A stretch of DNA of 64,000 bases from Actinoplanes utahensis (GCF_016862455.1 NZ_BOMZ01000085.1:1-64000), one strand, 5' to 3'; positions 1 to 9,980 are shown, counted from the stretch's first letter. Notes: generated by a model from the sequence alone, not told the origin. A program made the numbers and translations.

Positions 1-43
1 GAGGCCGCACCCCCAGCGCGGATCCCGGCCCTGTAGCCGCGGA

Positions 44-2248
44 TCAGGCGGCGCCCTGCGGGAATCCGCCGAAGGCACCCGGACCGACGGCCGGCGGCAC
101 GTATTCACCGGCCTGCGGCGAATCGACGGGTGGCCGGGGGCGCAGCATTCCGGGACGGGTCGCGGGCAGCGGCTCCGAGTCGAGCAGCGGTGCGGAGCCG
201 AGTGGCCGGGTCAGCAACCGGATGTCGGGACGCACCGGTTCCGGTGTCGGCTCAGGCTCGGGCACCGGTTCCGGCTCGGGCGCCGCTTCGAGTTCCGGTT
301 CCGACTCGGGCGCCGCTTCGAGTTCCGGTTCCGACTCGGGCGCCGCTTCGAGTTCCGGCTCCGGCTCGGGCGCCGCTTCGAGTGCTGGTTCCGGTTCGCG
401 TTCGGTTTCCGGTTCGGCAGGGCTCTCGGTGCCGGAGGACTCCCCGGCTTCGGCGTCGACCGGTTCGGATTCCTCGCCGGCAGGGCCTTCGCCGGCCTCG
501 TCGGCGTCGCTGCTGTCCACAGTGTCACTAGGAACGGAAGTATCGGCAGGCTCGCCAGGAACGGCTGTCTCGCCAGGCTCGCCGGTCTCGAAACCATCGT
601 CCGGCCCGGCGGTCCCAAAGGTATCGCCCGGCTCGACAGGCGTGGAAGTGTCGTCGAGCTCGGTAGGCACGGAAGCGTCACCAGGCGCGGTACGCACAGA
701 AGTGCCGTCCGGCTCGGTAGGCACCGAAGTGCCGTCCGGCTCGATAGGCACAGAAGTGCCGTGGAACTCGGCAGGCACAGGACTGTCGTCGGGCCGGGCA
801 GGCCCGAAAGTATCGCCTGGTTCGGCCGGAACGAACGTGTCGTCATGCTCGGCCGGAACGGTGACGTCGGCATGACCGGGGAGGTCAGTGGAGGCCCCGC
901 CGTTCCTGGTCGTGCCGAGAGTCGCGGCCAGGACGAACTCCGCGTCGGGCGACCGCGAAGGCGCATCCGGCGCGGGGCCGGCCGACTGACCGGCAGCGGC
1001 CCCCCGCTCAGGGGTGGGCCACCGGTGATCGGTGACGGCCGGCTCACCGGAGACGGACGCCTGATCACGCCGGGCATCCGTCATGTCCGGCGGCCCGTCC
1101 GCCACGTCACGCGACCCGTTCACCACGTCACGCGACCTGCTCGCCACGTCACGCGACCTGCTCGCCACGTCACGCGGGCTGCTCGCCACGTCCCGCGGAT
1201 GTGTCCGGTCGAGCGAGGCCACGGCGGCAGACTGACCGGAAACGGCCGGCTCGTCGGCACCGGACGGCTGCTCCGGGATGACGGCCGGGGTGGTGGCCAG
1301 GTCGAGGCGGGCGGCGATCAGGTCCGGGCGGGCGGTCGTGGCACGGACCGGCGACAGGCCGCTCACGATCGCGGAGGTGATCTCGGCCGCGTACCGTCCG
1401 TCGGGGTCGTAGTCGGGGTCGAAGACGGTGATCTCGACGCCGAGGCAGTGCGGCGACTCAACCAGGCCGGACAGCAGCAGCTCGAGCTCGGGGAAGGCGA
1501 TCCCGCCCGGGTCCGGCGCGTCGACGGCCGGCATCACCGCGGGATCGAGCACGTCCACGTCCATGTGCACCCAGTAGCCGGCGCAGTCGACGAGCTGGTC
1601 GCGGGCCCACTGTGCGCTGCGGGCGGCGCCCTCGGCGCGCAGCGCCGGAACGGGCCGGGTGACGATGCCGGCCGCCTGGAGGTCCAGGCGGTACTCGTCC
1701 TGGGCGCGGATGCCGAGGACGACCACGTCGATGTCCCGAAAGTACGGCCGGCGGGACTCGATCGCCGCCAGGTCGGCCTGGCCGCGGCCGGTCACCAGGG
1801 CCAGGTCCTCGCCGGCGGCGGCGCCCACATAGGAGGCGTTGCCGGGATGCCGGAAGTCGGAGTGCCCGTCCACGAAGACCAGCCCGATCCGGCCGCCGAC
1901 CGCGTCACCGAGGCGGTGCATGGCGATGCCGGAGCCGATCAGGATGGAGCAGTCGCCGCCGAGCACGACCGGGAACTCGCCGCCGTCGATGATGGCGCCG
2001 ATCCGGTCGGCGAGGGCCCGGGAGTAGGCGGCGATCTCGGCGGCGTGGGCCACACCGTCGCCGGGCCGCCAGTCGCCCGGGTCGTACCGCGGCGGGGTGA
2101 GACAGCCCGCGTCACGGGCGCCGAGCCGGGTGAGCAGGCCCTGATCGCGGAGGGCGCCGGGCGCCTTGGCACAGCCCGGCACCGACGTCGCGGTCGGCGG
2201 GCGCAGGCCGAGATTGGACGGTGCGTCCAGAACGGCGATGCGGCGCAC
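44..2248 (-). CDS. Arginase-family ureohydrolase with long disordered C-terminal tail
   Basis: Binuclear-metal hydrolase of the arginase/agmatinase/formiminoglutamase fold, expected to hydrolyse a guanidino substrate in the cytoplasm. The metal motifs are visible: GGDCS at residues 97-101, DGHSD at 127-131, DVDVLDP at 230-236. The catalytic domain ends near residue 315. A Thr/Pro/Glu/Asp-rich tail of about 415 residues follows, built from heptads (RDVAS-type, ~350-384), decapeptides (TSVP-EPDG type) and a Glu-Pro decapeptide array (~620-660). Family members are normally about 300 residues. The GTG start at 2248 is chosen because AAGGAGGG lies just upstream and the arginase fold begins there; the open frame upstream is inside the next gene. 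The substrate (arginine or another guanidino compound) cannot be decided from sequence. Confidence 0.85.
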   Translation of the reverse strand: MRRIAVLDAPSNLGLRPPTATSVPGCAKAPGALRDQGLLTRLGARDAGCLTPPRYDPGDWRPGDGVAHAAEIAAYSRALADRIGAIIDGGEFPVVLGGDCSILIGSGIAMHRLGDAVGGRIGLVFVDGHSDFRHPGNASYVGAAAGEDLALVTGRGQADLAAIESRRPYFRDIDVVVLGIRAQDEYRLDLQAAGIVTRPVPALRAEGAARSAQWARDQLVDCAGYWVHMDVDVLDPAVMPAVDAPDPGGIAFPELELLLSGLVESPHCLGVEITVFDPDYDPDGRYAAEITSAIVSGLSPVRATTARPDLIAARLDLATTPAVIPEQPSGADEPAVSGQSAAVASLDRTHPRDVASSPRDVASRSRDVASRSRDVVNGSRDVADGPPDMTDARRDQASVSGEPAVTDHRWPTPERGAAAGQSAGPAPDAPSRSPDAEFVLAATLGTTRNGGASTDLPGHADVTVPAEHDDTFVPAEPGDTFGPARPDDSPVPAEFHGTSVPIEPDGTSVPTEPDGTSVRTAPGDASVPTELDDTSTPVEPGDTFGTAGPDDGFETGEPGETAVPGEPADTSVPSDTVDSSDADEAGEGPAGEESEPVDAEAGESSGTESPAEPETEREPEPALEAAPEPEPELEAAPESEPELEAAPESEPELEAAPEPEPVPEPEPTPEPVRPDIRLLTRPLGSAPLLDSEPLPATRPGMLRPRPPVDSPQAGEYVPPAVGPGAFGGFPQGAA
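273..392. repeat. Four tandem 30-bp units in the arginase tail
   Basis: Four near-identical 30-bp units (core GGCGCCGCTTCGAG) lie head to tail. On the minus strand each encodes a Glu/Pro/Ala decapeptide (EPELEAAPES type). Because the unit is a multiple of three, copy-number change keeps the frame. Confidence 0.85.
1100..1200. repeat. Five tandem 21-bp units in the arginase tail
   Basis: Units of 21 bp containing CACGTCACGCGACCTGCT repeat about five times and encode the heptad RDVASRS and variants on the minus strand. They mark the start of the low-complexity tail just after the catalytic domain. Confidence 0.8.
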
Positions 2249-2265
2249 GACGCCCTCCTTCGTTT

Positions 2266-3195
2266 TTAGAAGAGTGCGCTGGCCAGTGCGCGTCTGGCGC
2301 CGGCGACCGCGGGGTCGTCCGGGCCGGCCACGATGAACAGCGACAGCAGGTGCTTGCGGACGGCCTCCCGCTCGTCGCCGCTGGTCCGCTTGACCAGGGC
2401 GACCAACCGTGCGTACGCCTGGTCGGCCTGCCCGCTGAGCACCTCGACGTCGGCGGCGAGCCGCTGGGCCTCGACGTCCGCCGGGTCGGCCGCGGCCTTG
2501 GCCAGCGCCTCGGACGGGTCGACGCCGCTGATCCGGCGGTAGAGCTCCACCTGGGCCAGGCCGGACTCGGCTGCCGCGTCGGCGGGCGACTCGGCGAGGA
2601 TCTTCTTGTAGGCGGCCTCGGCAGCGTCCAGGTCGCCGGTCATCAGGGCGTCGTCGGCGGCGTCGAGCCGCGGGTCCTCGGGGGTGGCCACGCTGACGCC
2701 GGCGGCCTTGAGAACGGCGTCGATGTACTGCCGGATCTGGGCCTCGGAGAGAACGCCGGTGAAGCCCTCGACCGGCTGCCCGCCGATCAGCGCGACGACC
2801 ATCGGGATGCCCTGGACACGGAAGGCCTGAGCGAGCCGGGGGCTGGTGTCCACGTTCAGCTTGCCGAGAACCCAGGCGCCCGCGTACTCCGTGGCGAGGC
2901 GCTCCAGCACCGGGGAGAGCTGCTTGCAGGGCTCGCACCAGTCGGCCCAGAAGTCCAGCAGCACCGGAGTGGTCAGTGACCGCTCCATGACGGACTGGAA
3001 GTTCTCCTCGGTGACGTCGATGACGGTCTCCGGGGTGACGCCGGGGACGGAGCCCGGAGCAGCGCCGGGAGCACCGCCGGCCGGGGCGGCGGGTCGGCTC
3101 GGCGCGGCCGGTTTGGCCGGTGCCGAGGGGCGCAGCGCGCTGAGATCGACCGCGCCGCGGGTGAAGATCGACGGAGTGGTCCGTGGGTCGCTCAT
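2266..3195 (-). CDS. Thioredoxin-domain/TPR co-chaperone-like protein (YbbN family)
   Basis: Cytoplasmic protein of 309 residues. Residues 1-55 are an Ala/Pro-rich linker; 56-165 form a thioredoxin fold with active site WCEPCK (Cys87, Cys90); 170-309 are helical TPR-like repeats. This order matches the CnoX/YbbN family, which protects substrates and hands them to chaperones. The CxxC pair is intact, unlike E. coli YbbN, but has Glu where classical thioredoxin has Gly. It ends 17 bases before the arginase start, so the two genes are probably cotranscribed. Mycobacterium tuberculosis has a comparable thioredoxin gene (Rv1324) near its thiolase/epimerase/nucS genes, which supports orthology. Confidence 0.88.
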   Translation of the reverse strand: MSDPRTTPSIFTRGAVDLSALRPSAPAKPAAPSRPAAPAGGAPGAAPGSVPGVTPETVIDVTEENFQSVMERSLTTPVLLDFWADWCEPCKQLSPVLERLATEYAGAWVLGKLNVDTSPRLAQAFRVQGIPMVVALIGGQPVEGFTGVLSEAQIRQYIDAVLKAAGVSVATPEDPRLDAADDALMTGDLDAAEAAYKKILAESPADAAAESGLAQVELYRRISGVDPSEALAKAAADPADVEAQRLAADVEVLSGQADQAYARLVALVKRTSGDEREAVRKHLLSLFIVAGPDDPAVAGARRALASALF

Positions 3196-3304
3196 GGTTA
3201 CCTAGTCTCGCACGCTGTCACGCCCGTTCGCGTCGCCACCAGCCCGCCGATATCGGACGTCACAGCGTCCTTCTCCGGCGGGCGGCGGCGGTGGCGGGGA
3301 CTCC

Positions 3305-4978
3305 TCAGAAGCGGGGCGGCTCGCGGTAGATCCCCCACTCGGATTTCAGCACACCGCAGATCTCTCCGAGGGTGGCTTCGGCGCGGGCGGCCTCGAGCAT
3401 CGCGGGGATCATGTTGCCCCCGGTACGCGCGACGGAGATGAGCTGTTCCAGGGCGGCTTTCACCCGTACCCCGTCGCGGTTGGCCTTGCGGTTGATCAGG
3501 TCGCGCCGCTGCGTCTCCTCGACCTCGTGGGAGACCCGGAGGATCTCCAGTTCCTTGGCGACGGTGCCGGTGTGGGCGTTGACCCCGACCACCCGCTTGG
3601 CGCCTTTCTCGACGGCCTGCTGGTAGGCGAAGGCGGCTTCGGCGATGTTGGCGGTGAACCAGCCGTCCTCGATGCCGCGCAGGATGCCGGCGGTGATGCT
3701 GCCGTCGTGGCCGAGCTCACGGATCCGGGTGAAGATCTCCTCGGCCTCGGCCTCGATCCGGTCGGTGAGCGCCTCCACGTACCACGAGCCGCCGAGCGGG
3801 TCGGCCACATTGACCACCCCGGTCTCCTCCATGATCACCTGCTGGGTGCGCAGGGCGATCTCGGCGGACTCGTCGGTGGGCAGCGCGAGCGTCTCGTCGA
3901 GGGCGTTGGTGTGCAGCGAGTTGGTGCCGCCGAGCACCGCGGCGAGGGCTTCGACGGCGGTCCGGACCACGTTGTTGACCGGCTGCTGGGCGGTCAGCGA
4001 GACCCCGGCGGTCTGCGTGTGGAACTTCAGCCACAGTGCTTTCTCGCTGGTGGCGCCGTAGTCGTCGCGCAGGTGCCGGGCCCAGATCCGGCGGGCCGCC
4101 CGGAACTTGGCGATCTCCTCGAAGAAGTCCACGTGCGCGTCGAAGAAGAAGCTCAGACCGGGCGCGAAGGTGTTCACGTCGAGGCCGCGGGACAGTCCCA
4201 GCTCGACGTACCCGAATCCGTCGGCGAGCGTGTACGCCAGCTCCTGCGCGGCCGTCGAGCCGGCCTCCCGGATGTGGTAGCCGCTGACCGACAGCGGTTT
4301 GTACTTGGGGATCTCGGCCGCGCAGTACTCCATCAGGTCGCCGATCAGGCGCAGGTGCGGCTGCGGCTCGAAGAGCCATTCCTTCTGCGCGATGTACTCC
4401 TTGAAGATGTCGGTCTGCAGCGTCCCGTCGAGCTTCGACAGGTCGGCGCCCTGACGTTCCGCGGCCACCAGGTACATCACGAAGACCGGGACGGCCGGGC
4501 CGGAGATGGTCATGCTGGTGGTGACGTCCTGCAGCGGGATGCCCTCGAACAGCACGTCCATGTCGGCGGCCGAGTCGATCGCCACCCCGCAGTGCCCGAC
4601 CTCGCCGAGCGCCTCCGGCTCGTCGGAGTCGCGGCCCATCAGGGTCGGCATGTCGAAGGCGACGCTGAGCCCGCCACCACCGGCGGCCAGGATCATCTTG
4701 TAGCGCTCGTTGGTCTGGCGGGCGTTGCCGAAGCCGGCGAACTGCCGGATCGTCCAGGTCCGCCCGCGGTATCCGGTGGGGTGGAGACCACGCGTGTACG
4801 GGAACTCGCCCGGCCACCCGATCCGCTCGAACCCGGGGTGATCGGCGCCTTCGGGTGGCCCGTAGACCGGGTCGACCGGGGCGCCCGAGAGCGTGGTGAA
4901 GTCGGCGTCCCGCTTGCGGGCAGCGTCGTAGCGTCGTTGCCAGCGCTCCCGGCCGGCGTGGATCTCGGCAGCGTCCAT
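3305..4978 (-). CDS. icmA: Isobutyryl-CoA mutase large subunit (IcmA-type)
   Basis: B12-dependent acyl-CoA mutase subunit of 557 residues. It has the TIM-barrel substrate domain but no C-terminal cobalamin-binding domain, so a separate small subunit (IcmB type) is needed; none lies in this window. The substrate-specificity positions read as isobutyryl-CoA mutase rather than methylmalonyl-CoA mutase: Phe80 in [11 protein letters not shown] (Tyr in MCM) and Gln198 in [11 protein letters not shown] (Arg in MCM). The B12-ligand-side motif SGYHIREAG is intact. Expected reaction: isobutyryl-CoA to n-butyryl-CoA, linking valine breakdown and butyryl-CoA. Followed by MeaB GTPase, thiolase and epimerase. 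A GC-rich hairpin at about 3242-3283 lies beyond its 3' end. Confidence 0.85.
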   Translation of the reverse strand: MDAAEIHAGRERWQRRYDAARKRDADFTTLSGAPVDPVYGPPEGADHPGFERIGWPGEFPYTRGLHPTGYRGRTWTIRQFAGFGNARQTNERYKMILAAGGGGLSVAFDMPTLMGRDSDEPEALGEVGHCGVAIDSAADMDVLFEGIPLQDVTTSMTISGPAVPVFVMYLVAAERQGADLSKLDGTLQTDIFKEYIAQKEWLFEPQPHLRLIGDLMEYCAAEIPKYKPLSVSGYHIREAGSTAAQELAYTLADGFGYVELGLSRGLDVNTFAPGLSFFFDAHVDFFEEIAKFRAARRIWARHLRDDYGATSEKALWLKFHTQTAGVSLTAQQPVNNVVRTAVEALAAVLGGTNSLHTNALDETLALPTDESAEIALRTQQVIMEETGVVNVADPLGGSWYVEALTDRIEAEAEEIFTRIRELGHDGSITAGILRGIEDGWFTANIAEAAFAYQQAVEKGAKRVVGVNAHTGTVAKELEILRVSHEVEETQRRDLINRKANRDGVRVKAALEQLISVARTGGNMIPAMLEAARAEATLGEICGVLKSEWGIYREPPRF

Positions 4979-5009
4979 CCCGCCATCGTAGTGCAGAACT
5001 GAACGATCC

Positions 5010-5258
5010 CTAAGCCCCCGGAATCGACGGCATCCGGTGGTTCAGGATCCACGCCTGCGGATCTCCCTTCCGCATCAGGAGACGGAACATCAGCGGCATC
5101 ACGGCGTCCCGGATCGCCGCGCCGACCGGGCCCTGCACCTTGCCGCTGTCGCCGCGCCTGCCGTACGCCGCGACCTTCTCCACCCGGGGACGGCGGCTCT
5201 TCTCGTACGACGCCAGCCCGGCCGCGATCTCCCGGTGCCCGCGCAGGCTGTGGCCGAG
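5010..5258 (-). pseudogene. Remnant of FAD-dependent monooxygenase (C-terminal end only)
   Basis: A minus-strand frame ending in TAG at 5010-5012 reads as the last ~80 residues of a PHBH-type FAD monooxygenase: a segment like LASYEKSRRPRVEKVAAYG, then a basic tail ending MPSIPGA. No start codon or N-terminal FAD fold exists; the frame loses homology at about 5255, exactly where a plus-strand gene remnant begins. I read it as the 3' stub of a gene truncated by deletion. It is too short and start-less to be functional. Confidence 0.6.
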
Positions 5259-5524
5259 CGCTCGCCTTCCTGCCCGCCCTCAGCCCGGCCGAGATCCGTG
5301 AACTGCTGCAACAGCGCGTCGAGAAGCTGACCGAGCGGGTCGCCGCCATCGAGGCGCAGGCGCCGCCGGGACTGCCCCGGCTCTTCCTGATGGAGGACGA
5401 ATACCGGGCCGTCGTGCTGCGGGCCGAGATCGACTGGCTCCGCCGGGTCGTCACCGACCTCGGCGACGGCAGCCTGACCTGGGACCGGGCCCTCATCGAC
5501 GAGACCCTGAGCCGGTTCGGCTGA
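5258..5524 (+). pseudogene. Remnant of PadR-family regulator (C-terminal domain only)
   Basis: A plus-strand frame closing with TGA at 5522-5524 reads ALAFLPALSPAEIRELL, a helical segment, then LPRLFLMEDEYRAVVL, a further helix and LTWDRALIDETL. This is the effector/dimerisation helix domain typical of PadR-type repressors. The winged-helix DNA-binding half and a start codon are missing. It abuts the FAD-monooxygenase stub head to head at about 5255-5260, so one deletion probably removed both 5' halves and the shared promoter of a divergent regulator/enzyme pair. Confidence 0.6.
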
Positions 5525-5581
5525 CCACCCCGGCAGCGGGTGGAGTTCAGCCGTCGTACCCGCCCGAACGCGACACCCGGG

Positions 5582-6547
5582 TCAGCGGCCCAGGGCCGCC
5601 AGAAGAGCGGAGGCCGCGGCGTACGGATCGAGCTCTCCCGTGGCGACGCGGGCCGCGAGATCCGGCAGCGCCGTACCCCCGCTGAGGTCGCCCATCCGGG
5701 CCCGCAGCGTGCCCAGGGCCAGCGCGGAGATCTCGGTGGCCGCCCGGTGCTCGCGGCGTTCGCGCAGTTTGTCGGTGCCCTCCAGCCAATCGCGGTGTTT
5801 GCCGATCGCGGCCACCACGTCGTCCACGCCCTCACCCTTGGCCGCGACCGAACGCACCACCTGCGGGCGCCACTCTCCCGGGCCGCGCTCGCCGAGCGCC
5901 AGCATGCCCTGGATGTCGCGGTAGGTGGCGTCGGCCCCGGGGCGGTCCGCCTTGTTGATCACGAAGACGTCGGCGATCTCCAGGACACCGGCCTTGACCG
6001 CCTGGATCGCGTCGCCCATCCCGGGCGCGAGCAGCACCAGCGTGGTGTCGGCGAGCGAGGCGATCTCCACCTCGGCCTGGCCGACACCGACCGTCTCGAC
6101 CAGGATCACGTCGCAGCCGGCGCCCTCCAGCACCCGGACCGCCTGCGGCGTGGCCGCGGACAGCCCGCCGAGCTGCCCCCGGCTGGACATCGACCGGATG
6201 TAGACCCCGGAGTCGCCAGAGTGGTCCTGCATGCGGATCCGGTCACCGAGGATCGCCCCGCCGGTGAACGGGCTGGACGGGTCGACGGCCAGCACCCCGA
6301 CCCGGTCACCCCGCTCGCGCAGGGCACGGACCAGCACGTTGGTGGTGGTGGACTTGCCGACGCCGGGAGCGCCGGTGAGACCGATGACCTGGGCCCGGCC
6401 GGCGTGCGGGGCCATCGCGGCGGCCACCTCGGGCAGCGCCGGATCCCCGTTCTCCACCAGGCTGATCAGCCGGGCCACGGACCGCGCGTCACCCTCCCTC
6501 GCCTTGGCGACGAGGGAGGGCACGTCACGGCTCCGCCGGCTCGTCAC
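5582..6547 (-). CDS. meaB: MeaB/ArgK-family P-loop GTPase (mutase chaperone)
   Basis: G3E-family GTPase of 321 residues that loads or protects adenosylcobalamin on acyl-CoA mutases. Walker [10 protein letters not shown] lies at about residues 59-67, followed by [19 protein letters not shown], the switch ETVGVGQAE and the guanine-recognition motif NKAD. The GTG start overlaps the stop of the thiolase gene by 4 bases (GTGA), so translation is likely coupled. The mutase IcmA is encoded 600 bp downstream on the same strand, beyond the PadR/monooxygenase scar, which makes it the obvious client. Confidence 0.93.
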   Translation of the reverse strand: MTSRRSRDVPSLVAKAREGDARSVARLISLVENGDPALPEVAAAMAPHAGRAQVIGLTGAPGVGKSTTTNVLVRALRERGDRVGVLAVDPSSPFTGGAILGDRIRMQDHSGDSGVYIRSMSSRGQLGGLSAATPQAVRVLEGAGCDVILVETVGVGQAEVEIASLADTTLVLLAPGMGDAIQAVKAGVLEIADVFVINKADRPGADATYRDIQGMLALGERGPGEWRPQVVRSVAAKGEGVDDVVAAIGKHRDWLEGTDKLRERREHRAATEISALALGTLRARMGDLSGGTALPDLAARVATGELDPYAAASALLAALGR

Positions 6548-7734
6548 TCGGCGGGAACCTTGATGATCAGCGCGTCGCCCTGGCCGCCACCGCCGCAGAG
6601 GGCGGCCGCGCCGAGACCGCCGCCGCGCCGCTTCAGCTCCAGCGCGAGCGTCAGCACCAGCCGGGCGCCGGACATCCCGATCGGGTGGCCGAGCGCGATG
6701 GCGCCACCGTTCACGTTGACGATCCCCTCGTCGGCCTTCAGCTCGCGGGTGGACTGGATGACCACCTGGGCGAACGCCTCGTTGATCTCGATCAGGTCGA
6801 GATCGTCCACCGTCAGCCCGGCCTTGTCCAGCGCGTGCCTGATCGCGTTGGCCGGCTGGGACTGCAGCGAACTGTCCGGGCCGGCCACGTTGCCGTGCGA
6901 GACGATCTCGGCGAGCCAGGTCAGCCCCAGCTCCTCGGCCTTCGCCTTGCTCATCACCACGACGGCGGCCGCGCCGTCGGAGATCGGCGAGGAGCTGGCC
7001 GCGGTGATCGTGCCGTCCGGGGTGAAGGCGGGCCGGAGCCCGGCCAGCGACTCGGCGGTGGTCCCGGGGCGCACGCCCTCGTCGCCGTCGATCACCTTGC
7101 CCGGCTCACGCCCGCCGGCCGGGACCGCGACGATCTCCTCGGCGAATCGGCCCTCGCGCTGCGCCGCGGCGGCCCGCTGGTGGCTGGCGGCGGCGAAGGC
7201 GTCCTGCTGCTCCCGGGTGATGCCCAGCGACACGCCACTGGCCTCGGTGGACTCACCCATCGAGATCCCGGCCCACGGGTCCGTCAGGCCGTCGAACGCG
7301 GTGTGGTCACGCACCAGCACGTCCCCGAACTTACGTCCCTGACGCTGGTCGGTCAGCAGATGCGGGGCATTGGTCATCGACTCCATGCCGCCGGCCACCA
7401 CGATGTCGAACTCGCCGGCCCGGATCAGCTGGTCGGCCAGGGCGATCGCGTCGGCGCCGGACAGGCACACCTTGTTGACGGTGAGAGCCGGGGTGCTCAT
7501 CGGGATGCCGGCCGCGACCGCCGCCTGCCGGGCCGGGATCTGGCCGCAGCCGGCCTGGAGGACCTGACCCATGATCACGTACTGCACGCGGGCGGGGTCG
7601 ACGCCGGCCCGGCTCAGCGCGCCGGCGATGGCGTGACCGCCGAGGGCGGTGGCCGGGAGATGTTTGAGGTTGCCCAGCAGGCGCCCCATCGGGGTCCGGG
7701 CGCCGCTGACGATGACGGAGCTGGTCACAGTCAC
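6544..7734 (-). CDS. Acetyl-CoA C-acetyltransferase (thiolase)
   Basis: Thiolase of 396 residues condensing or cleaving acetoacetyl-CoA. The nucleophile Cys90 is in [11 protein letters not shown]; the C-terminal histidine is in [16 protein letters not shown] and the second cysteine in [12 protein letters not shown] at 7734 is chosen because the family starts about ten residues before SGARTP; GTG at 7728 is an alternative and neither has a strong ribosome site. It is the first gene of a thiolase-meaB(-icmA) unit and is divergent from the epimerase across a 78-bp gap. With the 3-hydroxyacyl-CoA dehydrogenase at 25166-26014 it could feed C4 acyl-CoA to the mutase. Confidence 0.93.
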   Translation of the reverse strand: MTVTSSVIVSGARTPMGRLLGNLKHLPATALGGHAIAGALSRAGVDPARVQYVIMGQVLQAGCGQIPARQAAVAAGIPMSTPALTVNKVCLSGADAIALADQLIRAGEFDIVVAGGMESMTNAPHLLTDQRQGRKFGDVLVRDHTAFDGLTDPWAGISMGESTEASGVSLGITREQQDAFAAASHQRAAAAQREGRFAEEIVAVPAGGREPGKVIDGDEGVRPGTTAESLAGLRPAFTPDGTITAASSSPISDGAAAVVVMSKAKAEELGLTWLAEIVSHGNVAGPDSSLQSQPANAIRHALDKAGLTVDDLDLIEINEAFAQVVIQSTRELKADEGIVNVNGGAIALGHPIGMSGARLVLTLALELKRRGGGLGAAALCGGGGQGDALIIKVPAE

Positions 7735-7812
7735 GATCCGATCTGCAATGACCGGGCCTGGGGACGCCCGGGGGGCTAGCCTTAACGATGGGTCAGGTCC
7801 GAGACTAACCGC

Positions 7813-8298
7813 ATGACTGTCGACACACCGAGCGCGGGACCGGCCGAGAATGTCACATTCCCCGGCGTGCAACGCATCGACCACGTCGGAATCGCCGTCC
7901 CCGATCTGGACGAGGCGATCCGGTTCTACGCGGAGAACTTCGGCTTCCACTGTGTCCACCAGGAGATCAACGAGGAACAGGGTGTCCGGGAGGCCATGCT
8001 GGCGGTCGGCGACGGGCCACGGCTGCAGTTGCTCGCGCCGGCCCGGCCGGACTCGGCGATCGGGCGGTTCCTCGATCGCAGCGGGCCGGGCCTGCAGCAG
8101 CTCGCCTACACGGTGACCGACGTCGAGGCGGCCGCGGACGCGCTGCGGGCCCGCGGCCTGCGCCTGCTCTACGACGAGCCGAAACGTGGCACGGCCGGGT
8201 CCCGGATCAACTTCGTGCACCCCAAGGACGCCGGGGGCGTGCTGGTGGAGCTGGTGGAGCCCGCCGGCGGGGTAACCCGGTCGGGTGATTCGACCTGA
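7813..8298 (+). CDS. mce: Methylmalonyl-CoA epimerase
   Basis: Vicinal-oxygen-chelate protein of 161 residues interconverting (2R)- and (2S)-methylmalonyl-CoA. The first beta-alpha module starts [15 protein letters not shown] with a metal-ligand His; the second carries [15 protein letters not shown] and ends in LVELVEP with the expected Glu. The first ~18 residues are a non-conserved extension. Divergent from thiolase. In mycobacteria and streptomycetes this gene also neighbours thiolase, which supports the call. Its presence suggests a genuine methylmalonyl-CoA mutase exists elsewhere in the genome besides the IcmA-type protein here. Confidence 0.92.
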   Translation: MTVDTPSAGPAENVTFPGVQRIDHVGIAVPDLDEAIRFYAENFGFHCVHQEINEEQGVREAMLAVGDGPRLQLLAPARPDSAIGRFLDRSGPGLQQLAYTVTDVEAAADALRARGLRLLYDEPKRGTAGSRINFVHPKDAGGVLVELVEPAGGVTRSGDST

Positions 8299-8300
8299 CG

Positions 8301-8331
8301 TGGCCCCGGTCGCCTGGCAGGATCGGGGCCA
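8301..8331 (+). terminator. Hairpin downstream of mce
   Basis: TGGCCCCG and CGGGGCCA form an 8-bp perfect stem with a 15-base loop three bases after the mce stop. There is no U-run, as is common for actinobacterial terminators, so function is inferred. Confidence 0.4.
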
Positions 8332-8547
8332 TTGAGCAGGGCCGAGGACGGCGGTTCGGATCCGCGGATCGACCGGGGCCCCGAGTGGCCAGGTGACAGC
8401 GGGCCGACACCGGACCGGCTGCTCAGCCAGGGGTGTCACCCGAACGGTCCGGGGGCGGTCTACGGTCCAGGTCAAAGCTGATCTACGATGCGGTTCGGAT
8501 GCCCTTCCGCTCTTGCATGTCCGCCCCCTTCTCGCCAGGATGGCGCA

Positions 8548-9894
8548 ATGCCCCAGCAGCAGGATCAGAACCTGGCCTTCTTCGAGACCGCCAACTCGCA
8601 GCACGACTTCACCGTCGTTCTCCGCGGTTACGACCGGCACCAGGTCGACGGACACATCGGCCGGCTGCTCGCCGCGCTGAACCAGTCCGAGGCGGCCCGC
8701 GGCGAGGCCGAGCAGCGGATGAACGACGCTCAGCGTCGCCTGCGCCAGGCCGAGCAGCGACTCAACGCGCTCGAGCAGAAACTGGCCGACAGCAACAAGC
8801 TGCTGGAGGAGAACAACCGGCCGACGCTCTCCGGGCTGGGCACCCGGGTCGAGCAGATCCTGCGGCTGGCCGAGGAACAGGCCAACGATCACCGGAACGA
8901 GGCGAAGCGGGAGTCCGAGGGCATTCTCTCCGCGGCCCGTCTCGAGGCCCGGGAGATCACCGACAAGGCGCGGGCCGAGGCCGCCGCGATGAAGGCGACC
9001 GCCGAGCGCGAGGCCGGCCAGCTGCGCACGCACGCCGAGCGCGAGGCCGCCGAGAACCGGGTGCAGGCCCGCCGCGAGGCCGACACGCTGCGCTCGGACG
9101 CCGACCGCGAGACCAAGCAGCTGCGGACCGTCACCGCGCACGAGGTCGCCGAGCTGAAGTCGACCGTGGAGCGCGAGGTCGCGTCGCTGCGCGCCACCGC
9201 CGAGCGCGAGATCACCCAGCTGCGCGCCAAGGCCTCCCGCGAGGCCGAGGAGAAGCGGGCCGAGGCGACCAAGCTGCTCACCGACGCCCGTGACAAGCGC
9301 GACAAGGACCTCCAGGCGCTGGCCCTGGAGATCGCCGAGCGCCGGGAGAAGTCCGAGGCCGAGGAGTCGCAGCGGCACGCCGCCCAGGTCGCCGCCACGC
9401 AGAAGATGGTGGCCGAGGCCGAGGAGCGGGCCCGCGCCGCCGAGGACCGCGCCAAGGAGATCGACCAGCGCGCCGAGACCCGCCGGATCGAGTCCGAGCG
9501 GCACTCCGCCGAGACCGTGGAGAAGGCCCGCGCCCTGGCGGAGAAGACCGTCACCGAGGCCCGCGCCGAGTCGACCCGCCTGCTCAGCGAGGCCCGGCAG
9601 GAGGCCGAGCTGACCACCCAGGCGGCCCGCCGCGAGGTCGAGGACCTGACCCGCCAGAAGGACGCCGTCACCAACCAGCTCGGTCAGATGCTCTCCGGCC
9701 TCTCCGGCCTGGTGCCCGGCGTCGGTGGCGCGAACCCGGCCGCCGCCGTGGCCGCCGCCGCTGCCCCGGCCCCGGCCAAGCCGGTCGAGGCGCCCGTCCA
9801 GCGCGCTCCCGAGGCGGCGGAGCCGCCGGCCGAGGAGACCGGGGAAGCCGCCGAGGCCGGCGACGAGCCGGTGCCCGCCAAGACGAACTCCTGA
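8548..9894 (+). CDS. Scy/FilP/DivIVA-like coiled-coil cytoskeletal protein
   Basis: Coiled-coil protein of 448 residues. The N-terminus has a DivIVA-like box ([19 protein letters not shown], ~23-41), then an almost continuous Ala/Glu/Arg-rich coiled coil to about residue 390, then an Ala/Pro-rich disordered tail. ATG at 8548 follows AGGA with 7-base spacing; the frame stays open upstream but lacks a site. It is followed by a paralogue, and both lie next to mce and thiolase, the neighbourhood I recall for scy-filP in Streptomyces. By analogy it should act in polar growth or as an intermediate-filament-like scaffold. The order of orthology (Scy or FilP) is not settled: it is much shorter than streptomycete Scy. 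Confidence 0.75.
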   Translation: MPQQQDQNLAFFETANSQHDFTVVLRGYDRHQVDGHIGRLLAALNQSEAARGEAEQRMNDAQRRLRQAEQRLNALEQKLADSNKLLEENNRPTLSGLGTRVEQILRLAEEQANDHRNEAKRESEGILSAARLEAREITDKARAEAAAMKATAEREAGQLRTHAEREAAENRVQARREADTLRSDADRETKQLRTVTAHEVAELKSTVEREVASLRATAEREITQLRAKASREAEEKRAEATKLLTDARDKRDKDLQALALEIAERREKSEAEESQRHAAQVAATQKMVAEAEERARAAEDRAKEIDQRAETRRIESERHSAETVEKARALAEKTVTEARAESTRLLSEARQEAELTTQAARREVEDLTRQKDAVTNQLGQMLSGLSGLVPGVGGANPAAAVAAAAAPAPAKPVEAPVQRAPEAAEPPAEETGEAAEAGDEPVPAKTNS

Positions 9895-9980
9895 CCGAGG
9901 CGCCCGTCTCCTCCGGTTGCGGAGCCGCTGCGATTGCGCAACGGTTGACCGGGCGGTCCGGGCGGTCGTAAACGAAATGA

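Noticed and set aside
761-2269. Plus-strand 502-codon frame opposite the arginase gene
   Set aside because: Antisense of the arginase catalytic domain; no recognisable fold.
8359-8370. 12-bp palindrome GATCCGCGGATC upstream of the first coiled-coil gene
   Set aside because: Could arise by chance in GC-rich DNA; no second copy and no known operator.
7735-9504. Upstream extension of the thiolase frame across mce and the first coiled-coil gene
   Set aside because: Covers two genes on the other strand with clear products and encodes low-complexity sequence; the thiolase fold starts at 7734.
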